Shown here piece by piece: positions 1-11,761 of a stretch of 64,000 nucleotides of DNA. Below the pieces are notes generated by a model, which worked only from the letters and a program-made list of their open reading frames with translations, searched no databases and was not told where the DNA came from. The stretch's first letter is position 1; each line of letters opens with the position of its first letter. The position numbers and the translations under genes were made by a program. The DNA comes from Paraburkholderia sejongensis (GTDB lineage Bacteria; Pseudomonadota; Gammaproteobacteria; Burkholderiales; Burkholderiaceae). The stretch is taken from contig NZ_JAJITD010000002.1 of NCBI RefSeq assembly GCF_020880815.1, positions 434,001 to 498,000 on the forward strand. The letters are read 5' to 3'.

Positions 1-1
1 G

Positions 2-388
2 GTCGTGACGCTCCCGTGGCATTGGGTCGGTCTGCTCGGCGCGCCGCGCCGGATGGCCTACTACGACTATGCGATGAGCGGCGTCGCGGGACAGGGGTTC
101 TGGGTCGGGGTATCGGCGGTCGGCGGCCTGATCCTGTTGGTGTCGGGACTGCTGTTCATCTACATCCTCGCGAAGTCGCAATTCGGCCCGGTCGTGCAGC
201 CGCAGGCGTTCCGCTTCGCGAGCGCAGCGCAGCCGGTCGAGCGCGTGCCGGTCGCGCTCAACAGCTTCGGCTTGTGGGTCGCGCTGATGATCGGGCTGAC
301 GGTCGTCAACTACAGCGTGCCGATCCTGCAATTGCTCAGACTGCCGCAGACGTCGGTGCCGGCGGTCGTCATCGGAGCGCAGCGATGA
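2..388 (+). CDS. Cytochrome c oxidase subunit I, C-terminal fragment (cut by window edge)
   Basis: This is the last 128 codons of a haem-copper oxidase subunit I, whose beginning lies left of the window. The visible part starts inside the motif region WVGLLGAPRRMAYYDY, typical of the last helices of subunit I, followed by two hydrophobic segments (about residues 30-55 and 88-110 of the fragment) joined by a polar loop. The lettering around GAPRRMAYYDY resembles the b(o/a)3 (type B) oxidases of Burkholderiaceae more than aa3 oxidases, but the haem and CuB ligands are outside the window, so the type is an inference. The stop codon overlaps the ATG of the next gene (ATGA), so the two are translationally coupled. 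Inner-membrane proton-pumping oxygen reductase. Confidence 0.85.
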   Translation, partial: VVTLPWHWVGLLGAPRRMAYYDYAMSGVAGQGFWVGVSAVGGLILLVSGLLFIYILAKSQFGPVVQPQAFRFASAAQPVERVPVALNSFGLWVALMIGLTVVNYSVPILQLLRLPQTSVPAVVIGAQR

Positions 389-1191
389 ACGAACATCCTC
401 TGTTCAGCTTGCGCAATCCGTGGTTCGCGTGGAGCGTCGGCGGCACGGTCGCGCTTGCGCTCGTCGCGATTCTGATCGGCTTCGTGTGGTTGCCGTCGGC
501 CAGCAGCGCGTTCGGCGACCTCGGCTTGTGGGCGCGGATCTGCGGCGCGGCCGGCGTGCCGTCGAGCTGGTACAGCGGCAACGCGACGGGCCACGTGCCG
601 AGCGACGTGGTCGTGTTGCCGCCGGGAAGCTCGTCACGCGCGGCCGCCGACTCGATCGGCCGCGGCGCGACGCTCGCGAACCAGCACTGCTCGATGTGCC
701 ACGGCGTGCTCGGCACCGTGCAGGTCACCGCGCCCGCGCTCGCCGGTCAGTATGCGGACGTCACGTACAAGGAACTGCGCGATTTCCAGAGCGGCCAGCG
801 GCCCAGCGCGGTGATGCAGGCGATCATCGCGGCGCGCAGCGATCAGGATCTGCGCGATCTGGCGAACTACTACGCGTCGCTCGAACGGCCGCCAGCGGCC
901 GAGAAAATCCGCGCCGGCGCGCAGCCGGATGCGACCGCGGTGCGGCTCGTGATGCAGGGCGACCCGGCGCGCAATATCGCGCCGTGCGCGGCCTGCCATG
1001 GCCAGCTCGATCGCAAGGGCGCGGCGCCGTGGCTCGGCGGACAGTCGGCCGATTATCTGGCCGCGCAACTGCGCGCGTTCGCTTCCGGCGCGCGGCACAA
1101 CGACATCAACGAGCAGATGCGCAATGTCGCGCGGCAGATGACGGAAGAGGAAATAGATAGCGTTGCGAAGTATTACGCGGCGCTGCAGTAG
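385..1191 (+). CDS. Di-haem cytochrome c (c4/c553 type), oxidase partner
   Basis: Membrane-anchored cytochrome c of 268 residues that probably feeds electrons to, or is a subunit of, the oxidase encoded just upstream. There is one N-terminal membrane anchor (about residues 15-37) and two class I cytochrome domains, each with a CXXCH haem motif: CSMCH near residue 107 and CAACH near residue 201. Methionines suitable as sixth haem ligands follow in each domain. The start at 385 overlaps the previous stop by four bases, the usual sign of coupling. A longer in-frame extension upstream would overlap the oxidase gene deeply and is not believable. The gene ends 52 bases before the convergent chemoreceptor gene. 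Confidence 0.85.
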   Translation: MNEHPLFSLRNPWFAWSVGGTVALALVAILIGFVWLPSASSAFGDLGLWARICGAAGVPSSWYSGNATGHVPSDVVVLPPGSSSRAAADSIGRGATLANQHCSMCHGVLGTVQVTAPALAGQYADVTYKELRDFQSGQRPSAVMQAIIAARSDQDLRDLANYYASLERPPAAEKIRAGAQPDATAVRLVMQGDPARNIAPCAACHGQLDRKGAAPWLGGQSADYLAAQLRAFASGARHNDINEQMRNVARQMTEEEIDSVAKYYAALQ

Positions 1192-1243
1192 CGCGGCAGT
1201 GACGGTGCGATGCGCAGCGCCACTACGAATCTGCGCATGACGA

Positions 1244-2890
1244 TTACGCTATCGCCAGTGCTTCCTCGAGCTTCGAGCCGGCGGCAACGCTCGTAGCGTG
1301 CCGACCGGCCGCCGCGGTTCCCGCCCGCGCCCCGCTGCCGGTCTGAAACACCGCGACCGCCGCCGTCAAACGCCGCGCCTGCTCTTCCAGCGAACCCGCC
1401 GCGGCGGCAGCCTGTTCGACCAGCGCCGCGTTCTGCTGCGTGACCTCGTCCATCTGCGCGACCGCCAGATTGACCTGATCGATGCCGGTGCTCTGTTCGA
1501 GCGCGGCCGCCGCGATCTCGCCCATGATCGAACTGACGCGCGCGATCGCCGCGACGATCTCGGACATCGTCGTGCCCGAACGCTCGACCAGTTGCGAACC
1601 CTGCTCGACCCGCGCGGTCGATGCATCGATCAAGCCCTTGATCTCCTTGGCCGCCGCCGCGCTTCGCTGGGCGAGCGAACGCACCTCGCTCGCGACCACC
1701 GCGAAACCGCGCCCCTGCTCGCCCGCGCGCGCGGCTTCGACCGCCGCGTTCAGCGCGAGGATGTTGGTCTGAAACGCGATGCCCTCGATCACGCCGACGA
1801 TATCGGCGATCCGCCGCGAGTCGTCGACGATCTCGTGCATCGTGCCGACCACCTGCCCGGTCAGCTCGCCGCCCTGCGCGGCCAGCGTCGACGCGCCCTG
1901 TGCGAGCGAACTCGCCTGCTTCGCGTTGTCGGCGGTCTGCTTGACCGTCGACGTCAACTGCTCGATGCTCGCGGCCGTTTCTTCGAGCGATGCGGCCTGC
2001 TCCTCGGTGCGTTGCGACAGATCGGCATTGCCCGCGGCGATTTCGCTGACGCCGGTGTCGATCGATTCGGTGCCCTGACGAACCGAGTTCACGGTCTCGA
2101 CCAGCGACACCTGCATCTTGCGCAGCGCGGCCGCGAGACGGCCCATTTCGTTGTCGCCGGCGACGTCGATGCGGCCGGTCAGATCGCCTTGCGCGATGCG
2201 CTCGAACTGCGCGATCGTCGCATCAACCGGGCGGACGATCGCGCGCACGAGCACCGCGCGGCACAGCCACGCGCCGAGCAGCGACAGCACCATGCCGATC
2301 GCGACCGTCGTGCAAATCGCGTAGAACAGATTCTGCGCATCCTGATAGCGCTGCGCGCCGTGATCGAGCTGCAACTGTTCGAGCGTGAGCATCGCTTTTT
2401 CGTATGCGCTGTACAGCGACGGCAGCTTGTGCGCCTGCAGTTGCTGGAACGCGTTGGTGTCGCCCGACTTCAGCGCGGCCAACGCCGGCTCGACGCCGTC
2501 GCGCAGAAAGGTGTCGCGGCGCTGCTGCATGTCCGCGATCAGACGCTGTTGATCGGTATCGGTGCCGGCCTTGTTCAGATAGTGGGCAAGCCGCTCGTCC
2601 GATGCTTTGCGGTACTGATCGAAACGCTTGAGTACCGCGTTCGCGCCGTCCTCATCGCCGAGCGCGGCGAGCGACGCGTAAGTGGCCAGCGCCAGACGCA
2701 GGCGCAGCAGTTGGCCCGAGCTGCCTTCGAGGTCGGCGACGGCGGGGGTATCGACCGTGTACATCTGCTGCAGCGACATATTTGCCGAGCGCAGCGACAG
2801 CAAGCCAGCCGCGGCGCCAAGCAACAGCGCGAGGCCGAAAAACACGATCATCAGCGTGAGGCTGGTGCGAATCGACAGCTTCTTCAACAT
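1244..2890 (-). CDS. Methyl-accepting chemotaxis protein
   Basis: Chemoreceptor of 548 residues. Order of parts: first membrane helix about 8-30, a periplasmic four-helix-bundle ligand domain about 35-185, second membrane helix about 188-212, HAMP about 213-265, then a cytoplasmic signalling domain carrying the hairpin tip with sequence [20 protein letters not shown]. The start at 2890 ([10 protein letters not shown]) is chosen because GGAGA lies eight bases upstream and because it places the first membrane helix at the N-terminus; an earlier in-frame ATG at 2905 is possible. The C-terminus (EEALAIA) lacks the pentapeptide that tethers CheR in major receptors. A sigma-28 type promoter lies upstream (3029-3055), which fits flagellar-regulon control. 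The ligand is unknown. Confidence 0.92.
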   Translation of the reverse strand: MLKKLSIRTSLTLMIVFFGLALLLGAAAGLLSLRSANMSLQQMYTVDTPAVADLEGSSGQLLRLRLALATYASLAALGDEDGANAVLKRFDQYRKASDERLAHYLNKAGTDTDQQRLIADMQQRRDTFLRDGVEPALAALKSGDTNAFQQLQAHKLPSLYSAYEKAMLTLEQLQLDHGAQRYQDAQNLFYAICTTVAIGMVLSLLGAWLCRAVLVRAIVRPVDATIAQFERIAQGDLTGRIDVAGDNEMGRLAAALRKMQVSLVETVNSVRQGTESIDTGVSEIAAGNADLSQRTEEQAASLEETAASIEQLTSTVKQTADNAKQASSLAQGASTLAAQGGELTGQVVGTMHEIVDDSRRIADIVGVIEGIAFQTNILALNAAVEAARAGEQGRGFAVVASEVRSLAQRSAAAAKEIKGLIDASTARVEQGSQLVERSGTTMSEIVAAIARVSSIMGEIAAAALEQSTGIDQVNLAVAQMDEVTQQNAALVEQAAAAAGSLEEQARRLTAAVAVFQTGSGARAGTAAAGRHATSVAAGSKLEEALAIA

Positions 2891-3028
2891 CGGACGGGTC
2901 TCCATCGGGCCGCGCGGCCGGCGCTCACGGCTGTCTCCAACAGCGCTCCGGCTGCGCGCGCTGCGCTCCACGCCCAGATGGCCCGGTCCGCAACTTTATT
3001 GAAATGTAAGCAATCACCACATTCCGCA

Positions 3029-3055
3029 ACTACGGCCGGCCCGGCGAAAACTTTA
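3029..3055 (-). promoter_or_regulatory. Sigma-28 (FliA) promoter of the chemoreceptor gene
   Basis: Reading the minus strand, TAAAGTTT (3055-3048) is followed after exactly 11 bases by GCCGTAGT (3036-3029). The E. coli FliA consensus is TAAAGTTT-N11-GCCGATAA, so the -35 is a perfect match and the -10 matches in its conserved GCCG and one further position. Transcription would begin near 3022 and give a leader of about 130 bases before the ATG at 2890. The target is a chemotaxis receptor, the classic class of FliA-dependent gene. Confidence 0.75.
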
Positions 3056-3127
3056 TGGTTGATCGCATCTGCCGCTTGAGCTAAATCAATAAAGTGATCG
3101 ATGCCCGCTTTTATTTCGGAGCGCTCA

Positions 3128-3928
3128 ATGTCGGAAATCGGTTCGGCAGTCCTCGTGTTCGCGCTGTTGCTGATCGCGACCGGCATCGGCGTCGGCGTGC
3201 GGCCGCTGCTGCCGGAGGAACACAAGGCGCACGAGACGGTCCAGCTCGTGCAACTGGTGATCGGCATGCTGGTGACGTTCGCGGCGCTGGTGTTGGGGTT
3301 GATGACCGCATCGGCGAAAGCGGGCTTCGATACCGCGTCGAACGATCTGCGCACCTATGCGGCCGAGCTGATCGAATTCGATACGACGTTGCGCGAACTC
3401 GGCAGCGCCGCCGACAAGTCGCGGCAGCTGCTGCGCCAGTACACGGCGGCGGCGATCGCATCGACGTGGCCGCACGAGGCGGCGCCGGCCGGCGACTATC
3501 CGCGCGATCTCGGAGCGCCCGACACGCCGGAAAAACTGGAGAACGTGCGGCTCGGCGACATGCTGACGACGGTGGGCCGCGAGTTGCGGCAACTGCGCGC
3601 GCACGATTCGCTGCAACAACGCGCGCTCGACGATGCGCTGACGCAATACCGGCGCGTCGTCGATGCGCGCTGGAAGCTGATCGAGGAAGCACATAGCTCG
3701 ATCTCGCGGCCGTTCTTCAAGACGCTGACGTTCTGGCTCGGGGTGATTTTTCTGAGCTTCGGATTGATCGCGCCGCGTAATGCGCTGGCGCTGGTGACGA
3801 TCATGCTGGGCGCGGTGTCGATTGCTTCGGCGGTTTATGTGATCGTCGATCTCGATACGCCGTTTTCCGGGCCGATCGTGGTATCGAGTGGGCCGTTGCG
3901 GGATACGTTGGCGCATTTGATGCGCTGA
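3128..3928 (+). CDS. DUF4239-like membrane protein
   Basis: Protein of 266 residues with two membrane helices near the N-terminus (about 5-25 and 45-67) and two close to the C-terminus (about 198-218 and 222-245), separated by a long charged, helical cytoplasmic or periplasmic segment. This layout and the sequence style match the bestrophin-like DUF4239 family; no enzymatic motif is visible and the function is unknown. The start at 3128 follows GGAG at eight-base spacing; the ATG at 3101 has no such site. It is transcribed divergently from the chemoreceptor and stands alone. The weak pair TTGATC (3059) and TAAATC (3082), 17 bases apart, could be its promoter. Confidence 0.75.
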   Translation: MSEIGSAVLVFALLLIATGIGVGVRPLLPEEHKAHETVQLVQLVIGMLVTFAALVLGLMTASAKAGFDTASNDLRTYAAELIEFDTTLRELGSAADKSRQLLRQYTAAAIASTWPHEAAPAGDYPRDLGAPDTPEKLENVRLGDMLTTVGRELRQLRAHDSLQQRALDDALTQYRRVVDARWKLIEEAHSSISRPFFKTLTFWLGVIFLSFGLIAPRNALALVTIMLGAVSIASAVYVIVDLDTPFSGPIVVSSGPLRDTLAHLMR

Positions 3929-3972
3929 GCGTCATAGGGCGAATATGCAAGCGCGGCGCAACGTTATGGCGT

Positions 3973-4006
3973 AAAAAAGCCCGCTTCCTTTTGGGAAGCG
4001 GGCTTT
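3973..4006 (-). terminator. Rho-independent terminator of ssb
   Basis: A 13-bp stem (3976-3988 with 3994-4006, core GCCCGCTTCC) closes a five-base loop. On the minus strand the stem is followed by a run of six T, so it ends ssb transcription. Confidence 0.9.
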
Positions 4007-4048
4007 GGTGATTCTGCTCAGCGAAAAGCTGTGTAGCTCGGAAACGGC

Positions 4049-4582
4049 TTAGAACGGAATGTCGTCATCCATCTCATCGAACCCGCCGCCAGCCGGCGCG
4101 CTCGGACGGCTCGAACCGCCGCCGCTGCCACCGCGCGAGCCGCCGCCACCGGACGACATAGCGCGGCCACCACCGCCGCCACCGCTGCGCTCCGACGGCT
4201 CACCGCGGCTATAACCGCCTTCGTCGCCGCCACCCATCGACGCGCCGCCACGGCCGCCGAGCATCTGCATCTGTTCAGCGACGATCTCGGTCGAGTAACG
4301 GTCGGTGCCGTCCTGCGCCTGCCACTTGCGGGTGCGGATACGGCCTTCGAGGTACACCGACGAGCCTTTCTTCAGATATTCGTTGACGATCTCGGCGAGG
4401 CGGCCGAAGAACGCGACGCGGTGCCACTCGGTGGCTTCCTTCATCTCGCCCGATGCCTTGTCCTTGTAGCGGTCGGTCGTCGCGAGGCGGATATTCGCCA
4501 CTGCGTCGCCGCTCGGAAGATAGCGGACTTCCGGATCGGCTCCGAGGTTGCCGACGAGAATGACCTTGTTCACGGATGCCAT
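4049..4582 (-). CDS. ssb: Single-stranded DNA-binding protein
   Basis: Tetrameric SSB of 177 residues that coats single-stranded DNA during replication, recombination and repair and recruits partners through its tail. The N-terminal OB fold (about 1-110) begins [20 protein letters not shown] and contains the family residues [14 protein letters not shown] Gly/Ser/Arg-rich linker (about 112-165) leads to the acidic tip DDDIPF, the partner-binding motif. AACAGGAG seven bases before the ATG is a strong ribosome site; the same AACAGGA string is repeated just upstream. It lies close to uvrA, as in many proteobacteria, but with an MFS gene between them. A strong terminator follows. Confidence 0.98.
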   Translation of the reverse strand: MASVNKVILVGNLGADPEVRYLPSGDAVANIRLATTDRYKDKASGEMKEATEWHRVAFFGRLAEIVNEYLKKGSSVYLEGRIRTRKWQAQDGTDRYSTEIVAEQMQMLGGRGGASMGGGDEGGYSRGEPSERSGGGGGGRAMSSGGGGSRGGSGGGSSRPSAPAGGGFDEMDDDIPF

Positions 4583-4728
4583 GATTTCTCCTGTTGATTC
4601 CTGTTGCAGGCGGCGCGGCCCTTCGCGGTTCGCGTCCCATGGCCGGCAGGCCCGAGACCGGAACAGCGCCTCTGCCCGCCGCCGGGTGAGTTCTGGATGA
4701 TTCGGGTGGGGTTCCCGGGTACGCTGCG

Positions 4729-5916
4729 TTACGCCCTACGCGGCGGCGGTTTCATCTTCGCGGCGATTATAAGCCAGCAAAATACCAGCCCGGAGCACGC
4801 GAAGAACACCGCGCTCTGCCCGTCCACCTTGAGCAGCCAGCCGCCGATCATCCCGCCCATCGCGAGACCGATCGACTGCGTGGTGTTGTACACGCCGGCC
4901 GCGGCGCCCTTGCGGGTGCCGGGCGCCAGCTTCGACACCAGCGAAGGCTGCGACGCCTCGAGAATATTGAAGCCGAGGAAGTAGACGAAGAGGATCGCCG
5001 CCACACTCAGAATCGTATGCGCAGCGACGCCCAATAACAATTGGCCGATCAGGATAAGACCGATGGCCGACAGCAGCACGATCTTCATCTTGCCGCGCTT
5101 TTCGGCGGCGATGATCGCCGGCACCATCATCACGAACGACAGCCCCATCACCGGCAGATAAACCTTCCAGTGCGACGCGACCGGCAGGCCGCCGGCTTCG
5201 AGAATGCGCGGCACGACGAGAAACAGCGCGGTCTGCGTCGCGTGCAGCACCAGCACGCCGAAATTCAGGCGCAGCAGCTCGACGTTGTGCAGCACTTCGG
5301 CGAATGGCGCGCGCACGTGCACCGGCTTCGGCGCATCGGGCACGACCCACAGCACCACGCCGATCGCCAGAATCGCGAAGATGCCGACCAGCGTGAACAG
5401 GCCGCTCATGCCGAGCCAGTGAAACACGATCGGCGCGCCGACGATCGCGACCGCGAACGAAATACCAATGCTGCCGCCGACCATCGCCATCGCCTTGGTG
5501 CGATGCTCCTCCGAGGTCAGATCGGCAATGAACGCGATCACCGCCGAAGAAACCGCGCCCATCCCCTGAATCACTCGCCCGACGATGATCCACGTCATGT
5601 CGTGCGCGCCCGCCGCGACAAAGCTGCCGATCGCGAAAATCAGCAGGCCGGTCGCGATCACGGGCTTGCGGCCGACCTTGTCGGAGATCCAGCCGTAGAA
5701 GATGTAGAGCATCGACTGCGTGACGCCGTACGCGCCGAGCGCGATGCCGACCAGAAGCACGTTCTCGCCGCCCGGGATGGTTTTCGCATAGATCGAGAAC
5801 ACCGGCATGATCATGAACAGACCGAGCATGCGCAAAGCGAAGATGGCGGCAAGCGACACGGTCGCGCGCAACTCGGGCGCGCTCATGCGTGTGGAGACGG
5901 CTGACGGATTGGACAT
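4729..5916 (-). CDS. MFS transporter (DHA1-like)
   Basis: Major facilitator superfamily permease of about 395 residues with twelve predicted membrane segments. The loop between helices 2 and 3 carries the MFS signature [13 protein letters not shown], and the helix 4 and 5 region has [13 protein letters not shown], typical of drug:proton antiporters. The substrate cannot be told from sequence. The start at 5916 (MSNPSAV) is chosen over the upstream ATG at 5979 because the first helix then begins after a short tail; no strong ribosome site marks either, so the start is uncertain by up to 30 codons. It runs in the same direction as ssb, 146 bases upstream of it, and could be co-transcribed. Confidence 0.9.
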   Translation of the reverse strand: MSNPSAVSTRMSAPELRATVSLAAIFALRMLGLFMIMPVFSIYAKTIPGGENVLLVGIALGAYGVTQSMLYIFYGWISDKVGRKPVIATGLLIFAIGSFVAAGAHDMTWIIVGRVIQGMGAVSSAVIAFIADLTSEEHRTKAMAMVGGSIGISFAVAIVGAPIVFHWLGMSGLFTLVGIFAILAIGVVLWVVPDAPKPVHVRAPFAEVLHNVELLRLNFGVLVLHATQTALFLVVPRILEAGGLPVASHWKVYLPVMGLSFVMMVPAIIAAEKRGKMKIVLLSAIGLILIGQLLLGVAAHTILSVAAILFVYFLGFNILEASQPSLVSKLAPGTRKGAAAGVYNTTQSIGLAMGGMIGGWLLKVDGQSAVFFACSGLVFCWLIIAAKMKPPPRRA

Positions 5917-6214
5917 CGGAAGCGTTGTTTGAATGAACCGGGCGGCGAGCCCGTGGGGGACAGCCGTGACTGCCGGCACAGAGTTGGCGTCTTGTAGTCG
6001 CGGAAAACGGCCCCAGTTAGACCACTTCCCCGCGGCGCCCCGCCGTGCCGCCCGTCGCGCCAGGCGACAACTCTACAGTCCGACCCGAACCTGCCCTCGC
6101 GCCTCGTTCCCGTTGTCAGGAAGCCGTAACGGCGGTCTGGAAAAGTCGTTATAGTAGCAGGTTTGGCCTCCTCCCCTTTGCCGCAGTTCATGGCGCAGTT
6201 CATGGAATAAATCC

Positions 6215-9088
<2,874 letters not shown>

Positions 9089-9123
9089 CGCTGCACTACC
9101 GAAGGTTGGAGACGGAATAAGCC

Positions 9124-10215
9124 ATGGCCAAGCGTAATCAGGCGCGCGAAGAAGATCGCGACCGGGTGCAGGACCTGCGCCCGCGCCCGGTCAGGCTGAC
9201 CAGCGACATGAGCCTGCCGAAGCTGTCGGCGGTCGAAATCGGCAGCTATGTGGTCACGCTGCTCGGCATGTGGGCGGTGATCGCACTGCATCTGCTCGGC
9301 GCGCTGCTCGCCGGGCTGCTGGTGTTCCAGCTCGTGCACATGATCGCGCCGCGCATCGAGCGGCACATGTCGAGCAAGCGGGCGCGCTGGCTCGCGGTGG
9401 TGTTCTTGTCGGCGGTGATCGTCGGCGCGCTGACGGGCCTCACGCTCGCGGTCACGTCGCGCATCGAGAACGACGTGCCGAGCGTGCAGAACCTGCTCGA
9501 TCAGGCGATGCAGCTGATCGACCAGGCGCGCGGCCGGATTCCGCAGTTCATCGCCAGCTATCTGCCGGTCGACACCGAGCAGATGAAGACGCGCGCGGCC
9601 GAACTGATGCAGACCCACGCGAACATGCTGCAGCAAAGCGGCACGACCGCCGCGCGCGGTTTCACCCACGTGCTGCTCGGCATGGTGATCGGCGCGATCA
9701 TCGCGGTCGGCGCGCAGAACCACGTGCAGCGGTTGCCGCTGTCCACCGCGTTCGTCACGCGCGTCACCCGCTTCGCCGACGCATTCCGCCGCATCGTATT
9801 CGCGCAGGTGAAGATTTCCGCGCTCAACACGGTCTTCACCGCGATCTTCCTGCTGCTGATCCTGCCGATCTTCCACGATCAGCTGCCGCTGTCGAAAACG
9901 TTGGTGCTGATCACGTTCATCGTCGGGCTGCTGCCGGTGATCGGCAATCTGATCTCGAACACGATCATCGTCGCGGTCGCGTTGTCGGTCAGCTTTCCGG
10001 CGGCGGTGATGTCGCTGGTATTCCTGATCCTGATTCACAAGCTCGAATACTTCCTGAACGCGCGGATCGTCGGCGGCCAGATCGAGGCGCGCGCTTGGGA
10101 ACTGCTGATCGCGATGCTGGTGATGGAAGCGGCGTTCGGGATCGCCGGGGTCATCGCCGCGCCGATTTTCTATGCGTACATCAAGCGGGAGCTGATTTAT
10201 TTGCGGCTGGTGTGA
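9124..10215 (+). CDS. AI-2E family transporter (permease PerM/TqsA type)
   Basis: Inner-membrane protein of 363 residues of the AI-2E transporter family. It has clustered hydrophobic segments at about 38-62, 80-100, 180-200, 235-260, 268-300 and 320-350, and the family's C-terminal stretch ending in FYAYIKRELIYLRLV. Members have been linked to autoinducer-2 export, sodium/proton exchange or general permease roles; nothing here selects among them. The start at 9124 has GGAGACGG upstream at a slightly long spacing. It follows uvrA by 35 bases in the same direction and may be read through from it; a terminator at 10263 ends the unit. Confidence 0.88.
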   Translation: MAKRNQAREEDRDRVQDLRPRPVRLTSDMSLPKLSAVEIGSYVVTLLGMWAVIALHLLGALLAGLLVFQLVHMIAPRIERHMSSKRARWLAVVFLSAVIVGALTGLTLAVTSRIENDVPSVQNLLDQAMQLIDQARGRIPQFIASYLPVDTEQMKTRAAELMQTHANMLQQSGTTAARGFTHVLLGMVIGAIIAVGAQNHVQRLPLSTAFVTRVTRFADAFRRIVFAQVKISALNTVFTAIFLLLILPIFHDQLPLSKTLVLITFIVGLLPVIGNLISNTIIVAVALSVSFPAAVMSLVFLILIHKLEYFLNARIVGGQIEARAWELLIAMLVMEAAFGIAGVIAAPIFYAYIKRELIYLRLV

Positions 10216-10262
10216 CCGCTCACACCCAGCGAATGATCGGTCACACGCGGTCATCCACCACG

Positions 10263-10287
10263 AAGCGGCACTGCGGTGCCGCTTTTT
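10263..10287 (+). terminator. Rho-independent terminator after AI-2E permease
   Basis: A nine-bp stem (AAGCGGCAC, 10263-10271, with GTGCCGCTT, 10276-10284) closes a four-base loop and is followed by TTTTT. Confidence 0.88.
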
Positions 10288-10376
10288 GCATCCGCGCGAA
10301 TCGTGTCGCCGGCAAAGCGTCGCGCGCTCCGTTTCCTGACAGAACACTTGCGGTGGAACGTGCAAGCCCCTAAGAT

Positions 10377-10405
10377 GCGAACAATTCCCATTTACAAATG
10401 TTCGC
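10377..10405. promoter_or_regulatory. Inverted repeat upstream of the PepSY gene
   Basis: Perfect seven-bp arms GCGAACA (10377-10383) and TGTTCGC (10399-10405) are separated by 15 bases, giving a centre-to-centre distance of 22 bp, about two helical turns. The segment sits 60 bases before the ATG at 10465 and is locally AT-rich (CCCATTTACAAA). It looks like a site for a dimeric regulator. The regulator is unknown and no promoter could be fixed. Confidence 0.4.
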
Positions 10406-10464
10406 CTCGTGACGCCACGCTCCGCTTTCCGTTCGACTGTCCGCTCGTTCCCGCCGGCCCGCGC

Positions 10465-11697
10465 ATGAGACGCCAGCTCGTCCGTCTGCATCGCTGGTTC
10501 GGCATCGGCACTGCGCTGTTCCTGTTCGTCGCCGGCCTCACCGGCGCGATCATCGCGTGGGACCATGCGCTCGATTCCGCGCTGAATCCGTCGTTCTATC
10601 AGGCCCGCAGCAGCGGACCAACGCTGTCCAGCCTTGAACTTGCGCGCCGCGTCGAAGCTGCCGATCCGCGCCTGCAGGTCACCTATCTGCCGCTCGAAAT
10701 CGAGCCGGGACACACGCTGCAGATGATGGTGCTGCCGCGCATCGACCCGGCGACCCAACAGCCCTACCCGCTCGAGTTCAACCAGATCGCCGTCGATCCG
10801 GTCACCGCCGAAATCCAGGGACGGCGCGAATGGGGCGCCGTGTCGCTTGCGCCGCTCAATCTGATTCCGTTCATCTACAAGCTGCACTACACGCTGCATC
10901 TGCCGTTCGCCGGCGGCTTCGACACCGGTACGTGGCTGATGGGGATCGTCGGCATCGTGTGGCTGTTCGACAGCATGATCGCGCTGTTCCTGTCGTTTCC
11001 GAGCGTGAAGGCGTGGCGCAAGTCGTTGGCGTTCCGCGTGAAGCGCGGCGGTTACGCGCTGACGTTCGATCTGCACCGCTCGGGCGGCGTGTGGATCTGG
11101 GCTCTGCTGATGCTGGTCGCGCTGACGTCGATCTCGATGAATCTGCCGTCGCAGGTGGTCCGGCCGCTCGTCTCGCGCATCTCGACGCTCACGCCCGATC
11201 CGATCAACAACCCGGAAATCCTGCGCAAGCCGCAACCGGGCGATCAGATACTGAGCCGCGAGCGCATCGTCGCACTGGCCGAGCAGGCCGGCCGCGACAA
11301 GCATCTGAGCGCGCCGCCTGGCGGTCTCTACTACGCCCACTTGCTGCATACGTACGGCGTCGGCTACTACACGGCCGGCAACGATCACGGCAGCGGCCTC
11401 GGCAACCCGTGGCTCTATTGGGATGCGGTGACCGGCAAGCCGCTCGCCGCGCAGATTCCGGGCCGCGGCACCGCCGGCGATATCTTCATGCAGCTACAGT
11501 TCCCGCTGCACTCGGGGCGGATCCTCGGTCTGGGCGGGCGGATTCTGATCAGCGCGGTCGGGATTGCGGTCGCCACGCTGAGCGTGACCGGACTGCTGAT
11601 CTGGCTGAAGAAGTTCAATGGCCGGCGCCGCTCCGCGCAAAACGCGAATCTCGCGCGCAACGGCAATCAGGCCGGCGGCGCGGCAGCGCAGCCGTAA
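10465..11697 (+). CDS. PepSY-associated transmembrane protein
   Basis: Membrane protein of 410 residues of the PepSY/PiuB-like family. It opens MRRQLVRLHRWFGIGTALFLFVAGLTG, the family's typical first helix with the conserved RLHRW, followed by a periplasmic PepSY-like region (about 45-135), a helix near 155-180, another near 210-235 and a last one near 365-390. Such proteins often accompany iron-siderophore uptake and may act as ferric-chelate reductases, but no receptor gene is adjacent. The start at 10465 is chosen because it matches the family N-terminus; the open frame extends upstream to 10276 without a ribosome site. Its 3' end shares a bidirectional terminator with purU. Confidence 0.82.
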   Translation: MRRQLVRLHRWFGIGTALFLFVAGLTGAIIAWDHALDSALNPSFYQARSSGPTLSSLELARRVEAADPRLQVTYLPLEIEPGHTLQMMVLPRIDPATQQPYPLEFNQIAVDPVTAEIQGRREWGAVSLAPLNLIPFIYKLHYTLHLPFAGGFDTGTWLMGIVGIVWLFDSMIALFLSFPSVKAWRKSLAFRVKRGGYALTFDLHRSGGVWIWALLMLVALTSISMNLPSQVVRPLVSRISTLTPDPINNPEILRKPQPGDQILSRERIVALAEQAGRDKHLSAPPGGLYYAHLLHTYGVGYYTAGNDHGSGLGNPWLYWDAVTGKPLAAQIPGRGTAGDIFMQLQFPLHSGRILGLGGRILISAVGIAVATLSVTGLLIWLKKFNGRRRSAQNANLARNGNQAGGAAAQP

Positions 11698-11728
11698 AGG
11701 CCGAAGGAAGACAAACCAGACGTGGAAA

Positions 11729-11761
11729 AAAAAATGCGCCGGCTTGACCGGCGCATTTTTT
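11729..11761. terminator. Bidirectional terminator between PepSY gene and purU
   Basis: A 14-bp stem (11729-11742 with 11748-11761, core TGCGCCGG) has A-runs on the left and T-runs on the right, so it works in both directions between these convergent genes. The purU stop codon lies at its right edge. Confidence 0.9.

Noticed and set aside
5917..6214. LexA/SOS box in the uvrA upstream region
   Set aside because: uvrA and ssb are SOS genes in E. coli, so I looked for CTG-N10-CAG and longer palindromes. No convincing site with central AT alternation was found.
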